Shown here: positions 6,264 to 13,011 of the stretch, in pieces
How the letters are laid out: the number at the start of each line of letters is the position of its first letter
How positions within the stretch are numbered: position 1 is the stretch's first letter
Virus record (IMG/VR): IMGVR_UViG_3300000956_000125
Span: 1 to 37,553 of that record
Source of the DNA: a virus
Reading direction: 5' to 3' (one strand)
DNA: 37,553 nt
Program-made: the position numbers and the translations under genes
Notes under the pieces: generated by a model
The model's database searches: none
Told to the model about the DNA's origin: nothing
What the model saw: the letters and a program-made list of their open reading frames with translations, nothing else

Positions 6264-6525
6264 TGTAGATGGGGGATGTAACACCAAAGCTGGACTAACC
6301 GCTCGGCCTTGTTGGGCCACAACAGAGCGTGAAAGTGCGTGACCTACAGCGGCAGTGACCGCCGACATGCACGGTCGAAGGTGGCAGCCGGATAGACGGC
6401 GTACTCCGGGGGATGGTATGTAGCAATGTGTGAGCATGGCGCGGCGAGAATAATTTAGATGCGTCGTCAGAGCGTACACCGCACAAAATACCATCTCCCG
6501 GAATATCACTATAAGGATACTCTCG
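6264..6525 (+). other. Structured untranslated leader of the early operon
   Basis: No convincing gene lies here. The RNA can form a hairpin at 6300-6329 (CGCTC/GAGCG enclosing TGTTG/CAACA, with a 5-nt bulge on one side) and a 15-bp helix pairing 6405-6419 with 6488-6502 (one G-U). The strand TCCGG (6405-6409) could instead pair with CCGGA at 6388-6392, so two folds exclude each other. The helix ends about 10 nt before the SD of the gene at 6526. Confidence 0.5.
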
Positions 6526-6840
6526 ATGGCAAACTCGAAACTTCGCGCCCGACCCGCTCTCCGTCCAAGCGGCCTTAGTCGCGGGCGGCATGTGAATAAT
6601 CTATCGCATGAGTTCTGGAAAGCGTTTGTGAAGGCGGTAGATGTTTCTCGCGGTTCGGGCGGGGCGGGATCACGCACCATTGAATGCGCTGGCTGGCTCT
6701 GGCTCTACATCTACACCGGACGCCAGGAATACCTGGACCAATACCGACTAAAACTCGGAGAGATTGTCACTGACTCCGACAAGCGGCAGCAGATGGACGA
6801 GCGCTTGCGATGTGCGGCGCTCAAGGATGAGACGAAATGA
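6526..6840 (+). CDS. Hypothetical protein, 104 aa; first early gene
   Basis: Has an SD (AAGGA) about 9 nt before the ATG. Basic N terminus (residues 1-22), then a mixed domain with an aromatic stretch (WLWLYIYTGRQEYLDQY) and a charged helical end. Overlaps the next gene by ATGA. No family recognised. Confidence 0.6.
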   Translation: MANSKLRARPALRPSGLSRGRHVNNLSHEFWKAFVKAVDVSRGSGGAGSRTIECAGWLWLYIYTGRQEYLDQYRLKLGEIVTDSDKRQQMDERLRCAALKDETK

Positions 6841-7178
6841 CCAACTCAACATTTCGAGATGACGGATGGAATGACGCTCTGGCTGGTTTGCCGCCTTCCC
6901 CGCTGGATATTCCGGTGTATGCGGCTGAATACATGGAAGGCTATAACGCATTCCTGGCAAAGCATAAAGTCTTGCGCCGCGTCATTGCATGCGCTCACCG
7001 CGCCATGACCGCTTACAACTGGAGTCGCCGCGTCGCTGTCAAGTTTGCCATCGGCCACTACAAGGCCGGGACACTTGGCGACTCAACCAGTTACACGCCG
7101 AAGTTCAAACCCCGCCGTGAGATGAGCGGGGAAACTCAGAACATGCTGACGCACAGACGGCGCAGCATGGCACGGTAA
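6837..7178 (+). CDS. Hypothetical protein with RMF-like motif, 113 aa
   Basis: The segment GWNDALAGLPPSPLDIP...EYMEGYNAF resembles the GYxAGxxGxPxxxxPY...AWxxGW pattern of ribosome modulation factor and related phage proteins. The C-terminal half is basic and probably binds RNA or DNA. Coupled to the gene before it by ATGA. The RMF similarity is suggestive only. Confidence 0.5.
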   Translation: MTNSTFRDDGWNDALAGLPPSPLDIPVYAAEYMEGYNAFLAKHKVLRRVIACAHRAMTAYNWSRRVAVKFAIGHYKAGTLGDSTSYTPKFKPRREMSGETQNMLTHRRRSMAR

Positions 7179-7191
7179 AGGAGAGATGAGC

Positions 7192-7374
7192 ATGGACTAC
7201 AAAATTATCGAATCGAAGTCACCAAACGATTTATCCGCGACGGTGACGGGTCATCTATACGACGGATGGAAACTGTACGGAAATCTCGTGATAACCATCA
7301 GCCCTGAAGATGGACAGTGGTATTACACGCAGGCGGTTGTCAGAGATTTACCTGTCAAAAACAATACCGACTGA
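7192..7374 (+). CDS. DUF1737-like small protein, 60 aa
   Basis: The frame begins at 7186 with ATGAGCATG. The second ATG (7192) has better spacing to GGAGAG, so I start there. It begins MDYKIIESKSPNDLSATV and ends YYTQAVVRD, with LYDGWKLYGN between. This is the pattern of DUF1737 (YxIV...L...V...GWxxxGG...QAM). These small beta-rich proteins are common in bacteria and phages; function unknown. Confidence 0.6.
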   Translation: MDYKIIESKSPNDLSATVTGHLYDGWKLYGNLVITISPEDGQWYYTQAVVRDLPVKNNTD

Positions 7375-7421
7375 AAATTAACAACCTAATCGCCTACCGC
7401 GAAACGCGACAAGGTCAGGAA

Positions 7422-7517
7422 ATGTATGACCCGCACACGAGTGACTTGGCCCCTCGGACACTAGGCGGCGCGGCGGGAAAACTGAATGCTTACGAAGGGA
7501 GAGAGAATGCGAATTAA
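7422..7517 (+). CDS. Possible 31-aa ORF
   Basis: A short open frame (MYDPHTSDLAPRTLGGAAGK...) sits in the 130-bp gap after the DUF1737 gene and overlaps the next start by 11 bases. A weak purine-rich SD (AAGGTCAGGA) lies too close to the ATG. It may simply be untranslated spacer. Confidence 0.25.
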   Translation: MYDPHTSDLAPRTLGGAAGKLNAYEGRENAN

Positions 7518-7812
7518 ATTATTTGGATACAGCCTGAATATCGCACTTGAGAAAGACGAGGTTGACCCGCTTCACTGGACTCTCAAGAAGCAGCGCCGAG
7601 TCGCCGCACTCATTTTGAAGGACGCTCAAAAACGCACGGGGCGCAAAGACATCGGACTCGTTGAACTCATAAGGTCTGCGCGGCCCATCCTGTATAAAAA
7701 CGGAGCACCTAGATTTGGCGGCAAAGCCAACATCGCAGAACTTGGAGTGTCTAAGGATTTTGTGGAGAAAGCTTTTTGTTACGCTCACGGCTACGAGACC
7801 ACTATCTCATAA
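7507..7812 (+). CDS. Hypothetical protein, 101 aa
   Basis: Start placed at 7507 (SD GGGAGAGAG) rather than 7486. It starts MRIKLFGYSLNIALEKDEVD, a beta segment, then has a basic helical region (KKQRRVAALILKDAQKRTGR) and a C-terminal helix. No family recognised. Confidence 0.6.
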   Translation: MRIKLFGYSLNIALEKDEVDPLHWTLKKQRRVAALILKDAQKRTGRKDIGLVELIRSARPILYKNGAPRFGGKANIAELGVSKDFVEKAFCYAHGYETTIS

Positions 7813-7816
7813 GCCG

Positions 7817-7848
7817 CCACGTTCACAGCGCCAACAGGTTGGCCGTGG
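7817..7848 (+). other. Intergenic RNA hairpin with one-sided bulge
   Basis: CCACG (7817-7821) pairs with CGTGG (7844-7848). Directly stacked on it, GCCAA (7830-7834) pairs with TTGGC (7839-7843) around a CAGG loop; 8 nt bulge on the 5' side only. No T-run follows, so it is not a typical terminator. It lies in a 120-bp gap. Confidence 0.45.
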
Positions 7849-7935
7849 GCTAATCAAGGAGATGCCTGACCCGATACTAAATCTTGACAACTCACAAACT
7901 TGACCTAAGCCTAACTTGTGAAAAAGGAAAATAGA

Positions 7936-8541
7936 ATGGACGCAAAATCTTTTCAAGACCAACTCAAAGAAGCCAAGACCACAATCACGATCACGCCCGA
8001 CCCGCTTGTGATGGAGAAAGTCGGGGATACGTTCCGGGGACTTTATCTCGGCATCCGACCATTTGAAAAAATTGACCAGACTACCGGCGAACTAAAGCGA
8101 ATGCCGGTCGCCCACTTCTGGGACGGCGAAAAAGTCGTTTTCAACATGGGCAAGCAGATGACTGACTCAATTCAAGTTCTCCCCCCCGGCACGAGCGTTG
8201 AAGTTAAGCTCAAGGAACTCAAGAAAAACTCGAAGGGCGGCAGCACCAAGATTTACTCAATCACGCCGCTGGATATTCCCCGCGTTGATTTGCGCGATAT
8301 GTTCGGCGGTCACCTGGAAATCTCGGCCCCCGCACCTGAACACTTGGCGCTTCCGAGTCCGCAGCCACAGCGCGACCTCCGCGCCGAGTGGGTTAAGTTC
8401 TGCTCCGCGAACGGGGCCACGGAGACTCATATTCGGCAAGCGCTCGGCATGGATCGAGTCAGTGAATGGATGGCGCAAAATCCCGGACGTACCATCGAAG
8501 ACGCCATGTCTCTGGTTCACGAAGTCTTGCAGCCGTTCTAG
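7936..8541 (+). CDS. Probable OB-fold ssDNA-binding-type protein, 201 aa
   Basis: The frame is open from a GTG at 7918, but the ATG at 7936 has an SD (AAAAAGGA). Residues 22-115 look like an OB-type barrel: VGDTFRGLYLGIRPFEKI, HFWDGEKVVFNMG, LPPGTSVEVKLKEL and KIYSITPLD are alternating strands with aromatic and basic residues. A proline-rich linker leads to a C-terminal helical domain (IRQALGMDRVSEWMAQNPGR). The size and early position suit a replication or recombination ssDNA-binding protein, but this is inferred. Confidence 0.5.
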   Translation: MDAKSFQDQLKEAKTTITITPDPLVMEKVGDTFRGLYLGIRPFEKIDQTTGELKRMPVAHFWDGEKVVFNMGKQMTDSIQVLPPGTSVEVKLKELKKNSKGGSTKIYSITPLDIPRVDLRDMFGGHLEISAPAPEHLALPSPQPQRDLRAEWVKFCSANGATETHIRQALGMDRVSEWMAQNPGRTIEDAMSLVHEVLQPF

Positions 8542-8612
8542 GATTACCCACACCCCCAAGCCGGGGCCGACTTGCAACCAGCTCCGGCGACTGGGGACGA
8601 AGGAGTTACACC

Positions 8613-8837
8613 GTGAGAAAACTAACTCAAGCAGAACTTTGTGAACAAGACGTTGAGATCATTATCCCGCCCGACAAAATTGGGATTGCGCTCGGTGACG
8701 AAGTACAACAGGCACTCACTGGCTACATTCCGCGTGAGCAGAAGGACGGTAGCTGGAAATACATTGTGCCTGCGTATCTGGCGCGCCAGGTCGAAGAGCT
8801 TGGAAAGCGTTTAGAGTCGCCTAATGCCAAAGCCTAA
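8613..8837 (+). CDS. Hypothetical protein, 74 aa (GTG start)
   Basis: The GTG at 8613 has a strong SD (AAGGAG, 8-nt spacing). The longer frame from 8466 would overlap the previous gene and have no SD. It has an alpha/beta pattern (DVEIIIPPDKIGIALGDEVQ, GSWKYIVPAYLARQVEELGK). No family recognised. Confidence 0.6.
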   Translation: MRKLTQAELCEQDVEIIIPPDKIGIALGDEVQQALTGYIPREQKDGSWKYIVPAYLARQVEELGKRLESPNAKA

Positions 8838-9009
8838 TCCACTCTCCGCTCTCCGCCGCCATCTCTCGGCCTGCCTACCGCTCCTGACTGCGCTCCAGCC
8901 CGCGCCCGATGCCGACGCCCGGACGCGCCAAGAATGGGCGGCGTTACGGGATGCGGTGGAGCGGTCGGTAGCGTGTGCTAGTAATGTCAGGACGGAGAAA
9001 ACGAAATGA
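8824..9009 (+). CDS. Hypothetical helical protein, 61 aa
   Basis: Overlaps its upstream neighbour by 14 bases and the next gene by ATGA. Helical, alanine- and leucine-rich (HLSACLPLLTALQPAPDADA, EWAALRDAVERSVACAS). No family recognised. Confidence 0.55.
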   Translation: MPKPNPLSALRRHLSACLPLLTALQPAPDADARTRQEWAALRDAVERSVACASNVRTEKTK

Positions 9010-9245
9010 ACGACGACCATATCACCATCGAGCGCACGACCACCGAGCGCTTAGAGATCACGACGCCGCAACGACTGTGTGCCAGAGCCTTTGACTACAT
9101 GACTCGCAATGGATACACCGTGATTGATTCAAAGTTCATCACGGGGCCTCCGGTGACAATCAAGACAGTTGGCGAGAAAGTTGTAACGACAGAGCCGCAG
9201 ATAATAAGCGCGGTGGCATTAGACGCGCGTGTAATTGGTGGGTGA
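9006..9245 (+). CDS. Hypothetical protein, 79 aa
   Basis: Coupled by ATGA to the gene before it. Beta-rich and threonine-rich at both ends (ITIERTTTERLEITTPQ, PPVTIKTVGEKVVTTEP), with one helix between. No family recognised. Confidence 0.55.
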   Translation: MNDDHITIERTTTERLEITTPQRLCARAFDYMTRNGYTVIDSKFITGPPVTIKTVGEKVVTTEPQIISAVALDARVIGG

Positions 9246-9247
9246 AA

Positions 9248-9991
9248 ATGACCGCCTTTATCTCAACGTCCGAAGACAGCGAGTCCTTCCAGCGCCTTGT
9301 CACCTTCGCCGCTGACATTCCCGGAGCCGTGGACGATACCGGCAAGCGCGGCCTGAAAAATCTAGGCGACCGGATCAAGCGCGTGCTCATCCATCACTAC
9401 AAATGGACGCAGTACATCGCCAAGCGATACGATGACGCTTGCGCCGATGTCCTAGATTACTACACCAAGCGCCTCGCGCGCCTGAATAGAGTCGGCTGGA
9501 TCAATCGGGAACAGGCTTTTGAGTTAGGTCTTCCGATTGTAGAGCGCAGCACCGCGAACATGCTGGAGATGGCTCGACTCGCGCATGAACAAAAAGGAAA
9601 CAAGGAAGCCCTGGACGGATTCACTGACGCCTTTTGGTACAAAGCGGAATACATGGCTAATGCCGTCGAATGGTGGCCGGAGTGGTTCGACAAAGATTCT
9701 CAGCGTGCGTCATCGGTGTATGAGTGCTTGATCTTGTTCAAGCTCGGCAGCCTGAAAAAGAGATTGGCCGGGGTCGCCTACAACTATTGGCGCGATCACC
9801 AGACCTTGAGCTATCGGGAGATGGAGAGTTACATTGACACGCTCAAAGCCAACAAGCCAACCCAAAATACAAATCAATTCCAAGAAATCAAAGGGGAGGC
9901 CGTGGCGAAGCTAGAGAAACTGAATAAACACGCGGAGAACAGCAAACAAAACGAGATCGCGGATATTATAGAGAGAGTAGGTAAGCTATGA
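9248..9991 (+). CDS. Hypothetical alpha-helical protein, 247 aa
   Basis: Start at ATG 9248; a GTG at 9242 is an alternative. The protein is almost entirely helical, with conserved-looking tryptophans (HHYKWTQYIAKRYDDACAD, NAVEWWPEWFDKD) and a lysine- and asparagine-rich end. It is among the largest unknowns of the early region. No catalytic motif seen. Confidence 0.6.
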   Translation: MTAFISTSEDSESFQRLVTFAADIPGAVDDTGKRGLKNLGDRIKRVLIHHYKWTQYIAKRYDDACADVLDYYTKRLARLNRVGWINREQAFELGLPIVERSTANMLEMARLAHEQKGNKEALDGFTDAFWYKAEYMANAVEWWPEWFDKDSQRASSVYECLILFKLGSLKKRLAGVAYNYWRDHQTLSYREMESYIDTLKANKPTQNTNQFQEIKGEAVAKLEKLNKHAENSKQNEIADIIERVGKL

Positions 9992-10179
9992 AAGTCTTAC
10001 CCGACGAAAACGGTTTAGATCGTAGGCCGCACAATCTAGCGCCTGATGCTTGGTACTACGAAGAGAAAAACGGACTTAGCATTTACTACAACGGGAGTCT
10101 TATCTGCGTCATTCCGCGCCGTAAACTGGAAGCGTCGTTGAAGCGGATCAACGTGGCGCGGAAGAAGTCAAAAAAGTAA
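9988..10179 (+). CDS. Hypothetical basic protein, 63 aa
   Basis: Coupled by ATGA to the 247-aa gene. Begins with an acidic segment (LPDENGLDRRPHNLAPDAWY), then a basic tail (PRRKLEASLKRINVARKKSK) that could bind nucleic acid. No family recognised. Confidence 0.55.
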   Translation: MKVLPDENGLDRRPHNLAPDAWYYEEKNGLSIYYNGSLICVIPRRKLEASLKRINVARKKSKK

Positions 10180-10198
10180 AACTCATAAGGAGAATAAC

Positions 10199-10387
10199 GT
10201 GAACACCTATCAGGTAAAAATCGGACGTAGCGCCCAAACACCCTTTGACACTCTAATTGTCCGGGCGACATCAGTATCCAACGCCGAGAAGAAGGTCAAC
10301 CAGAAACGCAAAGAGCTTATGCGTGACGGAGATAAGACACTGCGTGTCCTATCAGTCGTTGAATTGATCGGTGACTTTGTGGACTAG
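10199..10387 (+). CDS. Hypothetical protein, 62 aa (GTG start)
   Basis: The GTG has a textbook SD (AAGGAG, 7-nt spacing). Reads MNTYQVKIGRSAQTPFDTLI then helical (NAEKKVNQKRKEL), ending in strand VLSVVELIGDFVD. No family recognised. Confidence 0.6.
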   Translation: MNTYQVKIGRSAQTPFDTLIVRATSVSNAEKKVNQKRKELMRDGDKTLRVLSVVELIGDFVD

Positions 10388-10427
10388 CGCCGCCCCCGGC
10401 CTATTCTGACCGTCGTTCGGGGCGGCG
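10388..10427 (+). other. Strong 9-bp hairpin between genes
   Basis: CGCCGCCCC (10388-10396) pairs perfectly with GGGGCGGCG (10419-10427) across a 22-nt loop, starting at the base after a stop codon. No T-run follows. It could stabilise the upstream mRNA 3' end, act as a processing site or slow polymerase. Confidence 0.6.
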
Positions 10428-10445
10428 GGTGAATGGAGAGTGAGT

Positions 10446-10646
10446 ATGAAACGAGACAGCTTAGGAGAACCCTACTCCGCCGCACTTCTAAAAATCTTGG
10501 AAGGCATGGAGAAGGACAACCGATTATTGATCTTGGACGGCTCGGACGAACTACTGTCACTCTGTGACCTAATCAACATCAAACACCAAGAGCGGATGTT
10601 GGCGATGCAATTACGCAGTGTCGCGGAAGACAAGCTAAAGGCATGA
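10446..10646 (+). CDS. Hypothetical protein, 66 aa
   Basis: Start at the ATG at 10446, with GGAGAG just upstream; a GTG six bases earlier is possible. Helical (ALLKILEGMEKDNRLLILDG, DLINIKHQERMLAMQLRSVA). Overlaps the next gene by ATGA. No family recognised. Confidence 0.55.
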   Translation: MKRDSLGEPYSAALLKILEGMEKDNRLLILDGSDELLSLCDLINIKHQERMLAMQLRSVAEDKLKA

Positions 10647-10909
10647 TCCTATACGACGGGCGCGGACACAAGTATAACTTCGTCAAAGCGCAGCGACGCT
10701 TTCAACACTACGGCGTCAACGGAAAGCGTTACCAGTTTTGGTACGAAGTTGGACGCGGTACGTGGCTGTACTTTAGAGCGGACGACGGCTGGCGCAAGTG
10801 CCGCATGTGGTTCATGCCAGGCGGTGTCGGGGAACTGTTTACAACACACGCGCTTTACCGGGAATGCCCCGCCGTTGACGCCAGCGCGGCCACTGGAGAT
10901 AAGCCATGA
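10643..10909 (+). CDS. Hypothetical aromatic-rich protein, 88 aa
   Basis: Coupled on both sides by ATGA overlaps. Beta-rich and unusually rich in W, Y, F and R (RYQFWYEVGRGTWLYFRADD, WRKCRMWFMPGG). This could be a small nucleic-acid-binding barrel. No family recognised. Confidence 0.55.
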   Translation: MILYDGRGHKYNFVKAQRRFQHYGVNGKRYQFWYEVGRGTWLYFRADDGWRKCRMWFMPGGVGELFTTHALYRECPAVDASAATGDKP

Positions 10910-11109
10910 CCTATCCAGGAATAATTGAACAGCGTAAGCGCGACGAAGCCGCCAAACAAATACGGTTGTGGCGCGGGATCATATACTCGCAGCGGCGCGA
11001 TCCACGCTATGACGTGCATACCGAGATCAGGATCAATAACGGAATCATCGCCATTCGTGCCTATCGGTACGCGCTGAAACTGTTCGGGGACGCCAACGCG
11101 GGCGGGTGA
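10906..11109 (+). CDS. Hypothetical basic protein, 67 aa
   Basis: Coupled by ATGA. A basic N-terminal helix (IIEQRKRDEAAKQIRLWRGI) is followed by short strands (HTEIRINNGIIAIRAYRYAL). No family recognised. Confidence 0.55.
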   Translation: MTYPGIIEQRKRDEAAKQIRLWRGIIYSQRRDPRYDVHTEIRINNGIIAIRAYRYALKLFGDANAGG

Positions 11110-11132
11110 CGCGGGCGGGTTCGTGGTTGACG

Positions 11133-11369
11133 ATGATCCGAAAGTGTCCTGAGTGCGGCCAAGAGTTTTACTTCGTCTGGGAGTCTGGCGCTGAAACACT
11201 CGCGCATATATTCAGCGTCAATCCCGACCTGAAAATAATCTGTACTCGTTGCGGTCGCCTGCAAATGCTCAGACAGTGTAAGCGCGTTGACTTCCGGGAA
11301 GACGTTCGGGCGGTCGTAGCCTACAACGGGTTTATGTGCTGGCCGGAAGCGCGGGAGTTTGTGGCGTAG
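11133..11369 (+). CDS. Zinc-ribbon protein, 78 aa
   Basis: CPECGQEFYFVWESG near the N terminus and CTRCGR about 35 residues later form a zinc ribbon. The frame is open from a GTG at 11106 that would couple to the previous stop. I start at the ATG at 11133 because the first nine extra residues carry no signal; either is possible. Last gene before a new promoter. Confidence 0.55.
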   Translation: MIRKCPECGQEFYFVWESGAETLAHIFSVNPDLKIICTRCGRLQMLRQCKRVDFREDVRAVVAYNGFMCWPEAREFVA

Positions 11370-11393
11370 GTGTGGCGAATGGCGGGGAAGGTG

Positions 11394-11423
11394 TTGACAA
11401 GCGACGGTGACGCATGGTAATAT
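11394..11423 (+). promoter_or_regulatory. Strong internal promoter with extended -10
   Basis: TTGACA (11394-11399), 18 bp, then TAATAT (11418-11423) preceded by TGG, an extended -10. Transcription should start near 11430. The -35 is perfect. It feeds the attenuator-like leader that follows. Confidence 0.65.
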
Positions 11424-11452
11424 TGATTTGGCGTCGCGGCCATCTGACAATC

Positions 11453-11564
11453 GGGAACAAAAACACGAAAGCATCCGGTTTTGTTCTCAGGGTGCGGGAA
11501 TAGGGCTACTCGATGGCCCACCGCGACCCCGTATCCTGAGAAGAGAACCGGATTTTTTATTTAT
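11453..11564 (+). promoter_or_regulatory. Attenuator-like leader: antiterminator/terminator pair
   Basis: Terminator: ATCCGGTT (11473-11480) with AACCGGAT (11546-11553), then a 3x3 internal loop, then TTCTCAGG (11484-11491) with CCTGAGAA (11535-11542). The helix continues through 11492-11498 with 11528-11534. An apical GGGC/GCCC hairpin (11503-11506 with 11516-11519) lies inside, and TTTTTTATTTAT follows the stem. Alternative: 11453-11462 pairs over 10 bp (one G-U) with TTTTGTTCTC at 11479-11488, destroying the terminator's 5' arm. The gene at 11581 starts just after. It could equally be a small RNA with its own terminator. Confidence 0.65.
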
Positions 11565-11580
11565 ACAAGGAGAAAATGAT

Positions 11581-11799
11581 ATGGCTGTACAAATGTTTGT
11601 CATGCGATACGGAAACTCGGAAGAAAGCCTTGACGGATGTATTGTGTTCATCGAATCAGAAAAGGTTACTCCAAAGGATAGATCGGAAGCAACTCGCATC
11701 GCAGAAGACGCCGGTATCAAGGATGCTGATATACAGAGCGTCACTACACTCGACGAGTTACCCGATGGTCTGTACCCCGGCCAAGCGTATACCGGATAA
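11581..11799 (+). CDS. Hypothetical protein, 72 aa, downstream of the attenuator
   Basis: SD AAGGAG about 8 nt before the ATG. Reads MAVQMFVMRYGNSEESLDGC, then KDRSEATRIAEDAGIKDADI, ending DGLYPGQAYTG; an alpha/beta mini-domain. Its position right after the terminator-like hairpin suggests it is the gene controlled by it. No family recognised. Confidence 0.6.
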   Translation: MAVQMFVMRYGNSEESLDGCIVFIESEKVTPKDRSEATRIAEDAGIKDADIQSVTTLDELPDGLYPGQAYTG

Positions 11800-11811
11800 A
11801 CAACAAGACTA

Positions 11812-11882
11812 GGGCCTCGGCGCGGAGCCGATAACGGTTGTCTCTACAACCGAAGCGAAGTTCAAGCCTTCGAGACCCACCA
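11812..11882 (+). other. tRNA-like cloverleaf ending in CCA
   Basis: Four helices occur in tRNA order. The acceptor is GGGCCTC/GAGACCC (6 of 7 pairs), the D-like arm is CGGC/GCCG, and the anticodon-like arm is CGGTTGT/ACAACCG around a 4-nt loop (11835-11852). The T-arm is perfect: CGAAG-TTCAAGC-CTTCG (11856-11872). An A and CCA follow the acceptor (11879-11882). The anticodon arm has no 7-nt loop and adjacent helices share a base, so it is not a normal tRNA. A tRNA mimic, a decayed tRNA or chance are the options. Confidence 0.4.
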
Positions 11883-12166
11883 TGCCACACTTTTATGCGT
11901 GCAGGACAACACTCAAGCAATCCGTTCGGCGTCTGCAATAATGACGATGGCCCGGCTAGTCGTGACGGCTTGAGCGCATCGCTTCGGGATAACGATGGAG
12001 ATCACCTGAAAGCGAGCCGGAGTAGTGTAAGCGGCGAACATTTTATAGGCAGCGGGTGAGACCGCGCTATCAAAGTCTGAACGCAAAGAACGGTTGACGA
12101 TAGATACCGCACTTTTTGACACTATCCACAGGCCTCTAACCCGATGCTGTATTGGAGAATTAGATA
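11883..12166 (+). other. Noncoding stretch, no gene seen
   Basis: About 280 bp with no convincing reading frame on either strand. Small potential hairpins occur (for example CATCG/CGATG near 11980). Two TTGAC words near 12092 and 12113 lack matching -10 boxes. It ends in the SD (GGAG) of the gene at 12167. Together with the cloverleaf it forms the largest untranslated gap of the operon. Confidence 0.5.
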
Positions 12167-12595
12167 ATGGACATCATCGAACGCCTGGAAGACGAAGAAC
12201 TGTACGTGGACGCCGTTGACGACGCCATCGCCGAGATCAAGCGCTTGCGGGCGCTGACGGCTAATACGCCAGTGGCGGCGTTCGATCCGATTTGTTATCA
12301 GTTAGATGTGTATGATAATCTCATTGACGTGCGCCTTGAAAAGACAAGGCATGGGAATGATCCGCTTTGGGCAATTCGGGAGTCTGGTTACTGCCTTAAT
12401 AAAGACGGTAAGTGGGTGATTGAGATCATAAACTCTAACAAGGATAAAGACTTTTTTGAGCGTTGTCGCTGGTCATCGGCTGAAGAAGCGATTAGTTTTT
12501 GGGTGAACGAAAAACACAAGAGTCGCTTTGAACACTACCGAAACCAAGAGCACAAGTGGCAGCCGCTACCGGAACCGCCGGGGCAAGGAGAGTAG
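12167..12595 (+). CDS. Hypothetical protein, 142 aa
   Basis: SD GGAG lies 9 nt before the ATG. An acidic helical N terminus (DIIERLEDEELYVDAVDDAI, AEIKRLRAL) resembles a motif found in many phage early proteins. The rest is mixed and aromatic (CRWSSAEEAISFWVNEK). No family recognised. Confidence 0.6.
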   Translation: MDIIERLEDEELYVDAVDDAIAEIKRLRALTANTPVAAFDPICYQLDVYDNLIDVRLEKTRHGNDPLWAIRESGYCLNKDGKWVIEIINSNKDKDFFERCRWSSAEEAISFWVNEKHKSRFEHYRNQEHKWQPLPEPPGQGE

Positions 12596-12598
12596 GCG

Positions 12599-12775
12599 AT
12601 GAACGAAATCGCTGAATGGTCTTGGAGAGCGTTTCATTACGGATTTACGTTCGGACTCTTCGCTGGTGCTGGTGCGTTTATTGCCGGATACCATTTCGAG
12701 CGCTGGCGCGAGATCAGGCGCAAGCAGGCCGCGCCACCAGCCACCGCGCAGACGGTGGCCGAGGGCGGGGAGTAG
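12599..12775 (+). CDS. Small membrane protein, 58 aa
   Basis: A short frame with a strong SD (AAGGAGAG) right after the previous gene. It begins MNEIAEWSWRAFHYGFTFGL. A glycine- and alanine-rich membrane segment covers about residues 14-31 (GFTFGLFAGAGAFIAGY), followed by a basic helix and an alanine/proline-rich tail. Single-pass, N-out or N-in unknown. Function unknown. Confidence 0.6.
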   Translation: MNEIAEWSWRAFHYGFTFGLFAGAGAFIAGYHFERWREIRRKQAAPPATAQTVAEGGE

Positions 12776-12784
12776 GTGGAACGA

Positions 12785-13006
12785 ATGGCAAAATTATTTC
12801 CTGGAGAAGTTGAAGCAGTAAAGAAAGTAATCGAGATCGCAGATACCTATGGCTACGGAAATCTTATAGCTCATCTAAAACAAAGATGGGCAAAGAAGCT
12901 CATGCTCGGAAACGAACGTCTTGATTATGAACAGGCACTTAAGGCAACAGATGTTTCCGCTTACCCTTTTGATCTAGATATTGAGAAAATAAATGATGGG
13001 GAGTAG
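12785..13006 (+). CDS. Hypothetical protein, 73 aa
   Basis: Start at the ATG at 12785; a GTG at 12776 is also in frame. Helical (GEVEAVKKVIEIADTYGYGN, LIAHLKQRWAKKLML). The tail after ALKATDV is acidic. No family recognised. Confidence 0.55.
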   Translation: MAKLFPGEVEAVKKVIEIADTYGYGNLIAHLKQRWAKKLMLGNERLDYEQALKATDVSAYPFDLDIEKINDGE

Positions 13007-13011
13007 GTGAC

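Noticed and set aside
6195-6680. 161-codon and 98-codon minus-strand frames across the early leader
   Set aside because: Low-complexity R/P/S-rich sequence with no SD; they run against the promoter at 6228-6257 and overlap a supported gene.
7870-7935. Promoter around the two TTGAC words before the OB-fold gene
   Set aside because: TTGACA and TTGACC occur, but no -10 box lies at 16-18 bp from either.
12090-12140. Promoter before the gene at 12167
   Set aside because: Two TTGAC words without a matching -10; left unassigned.
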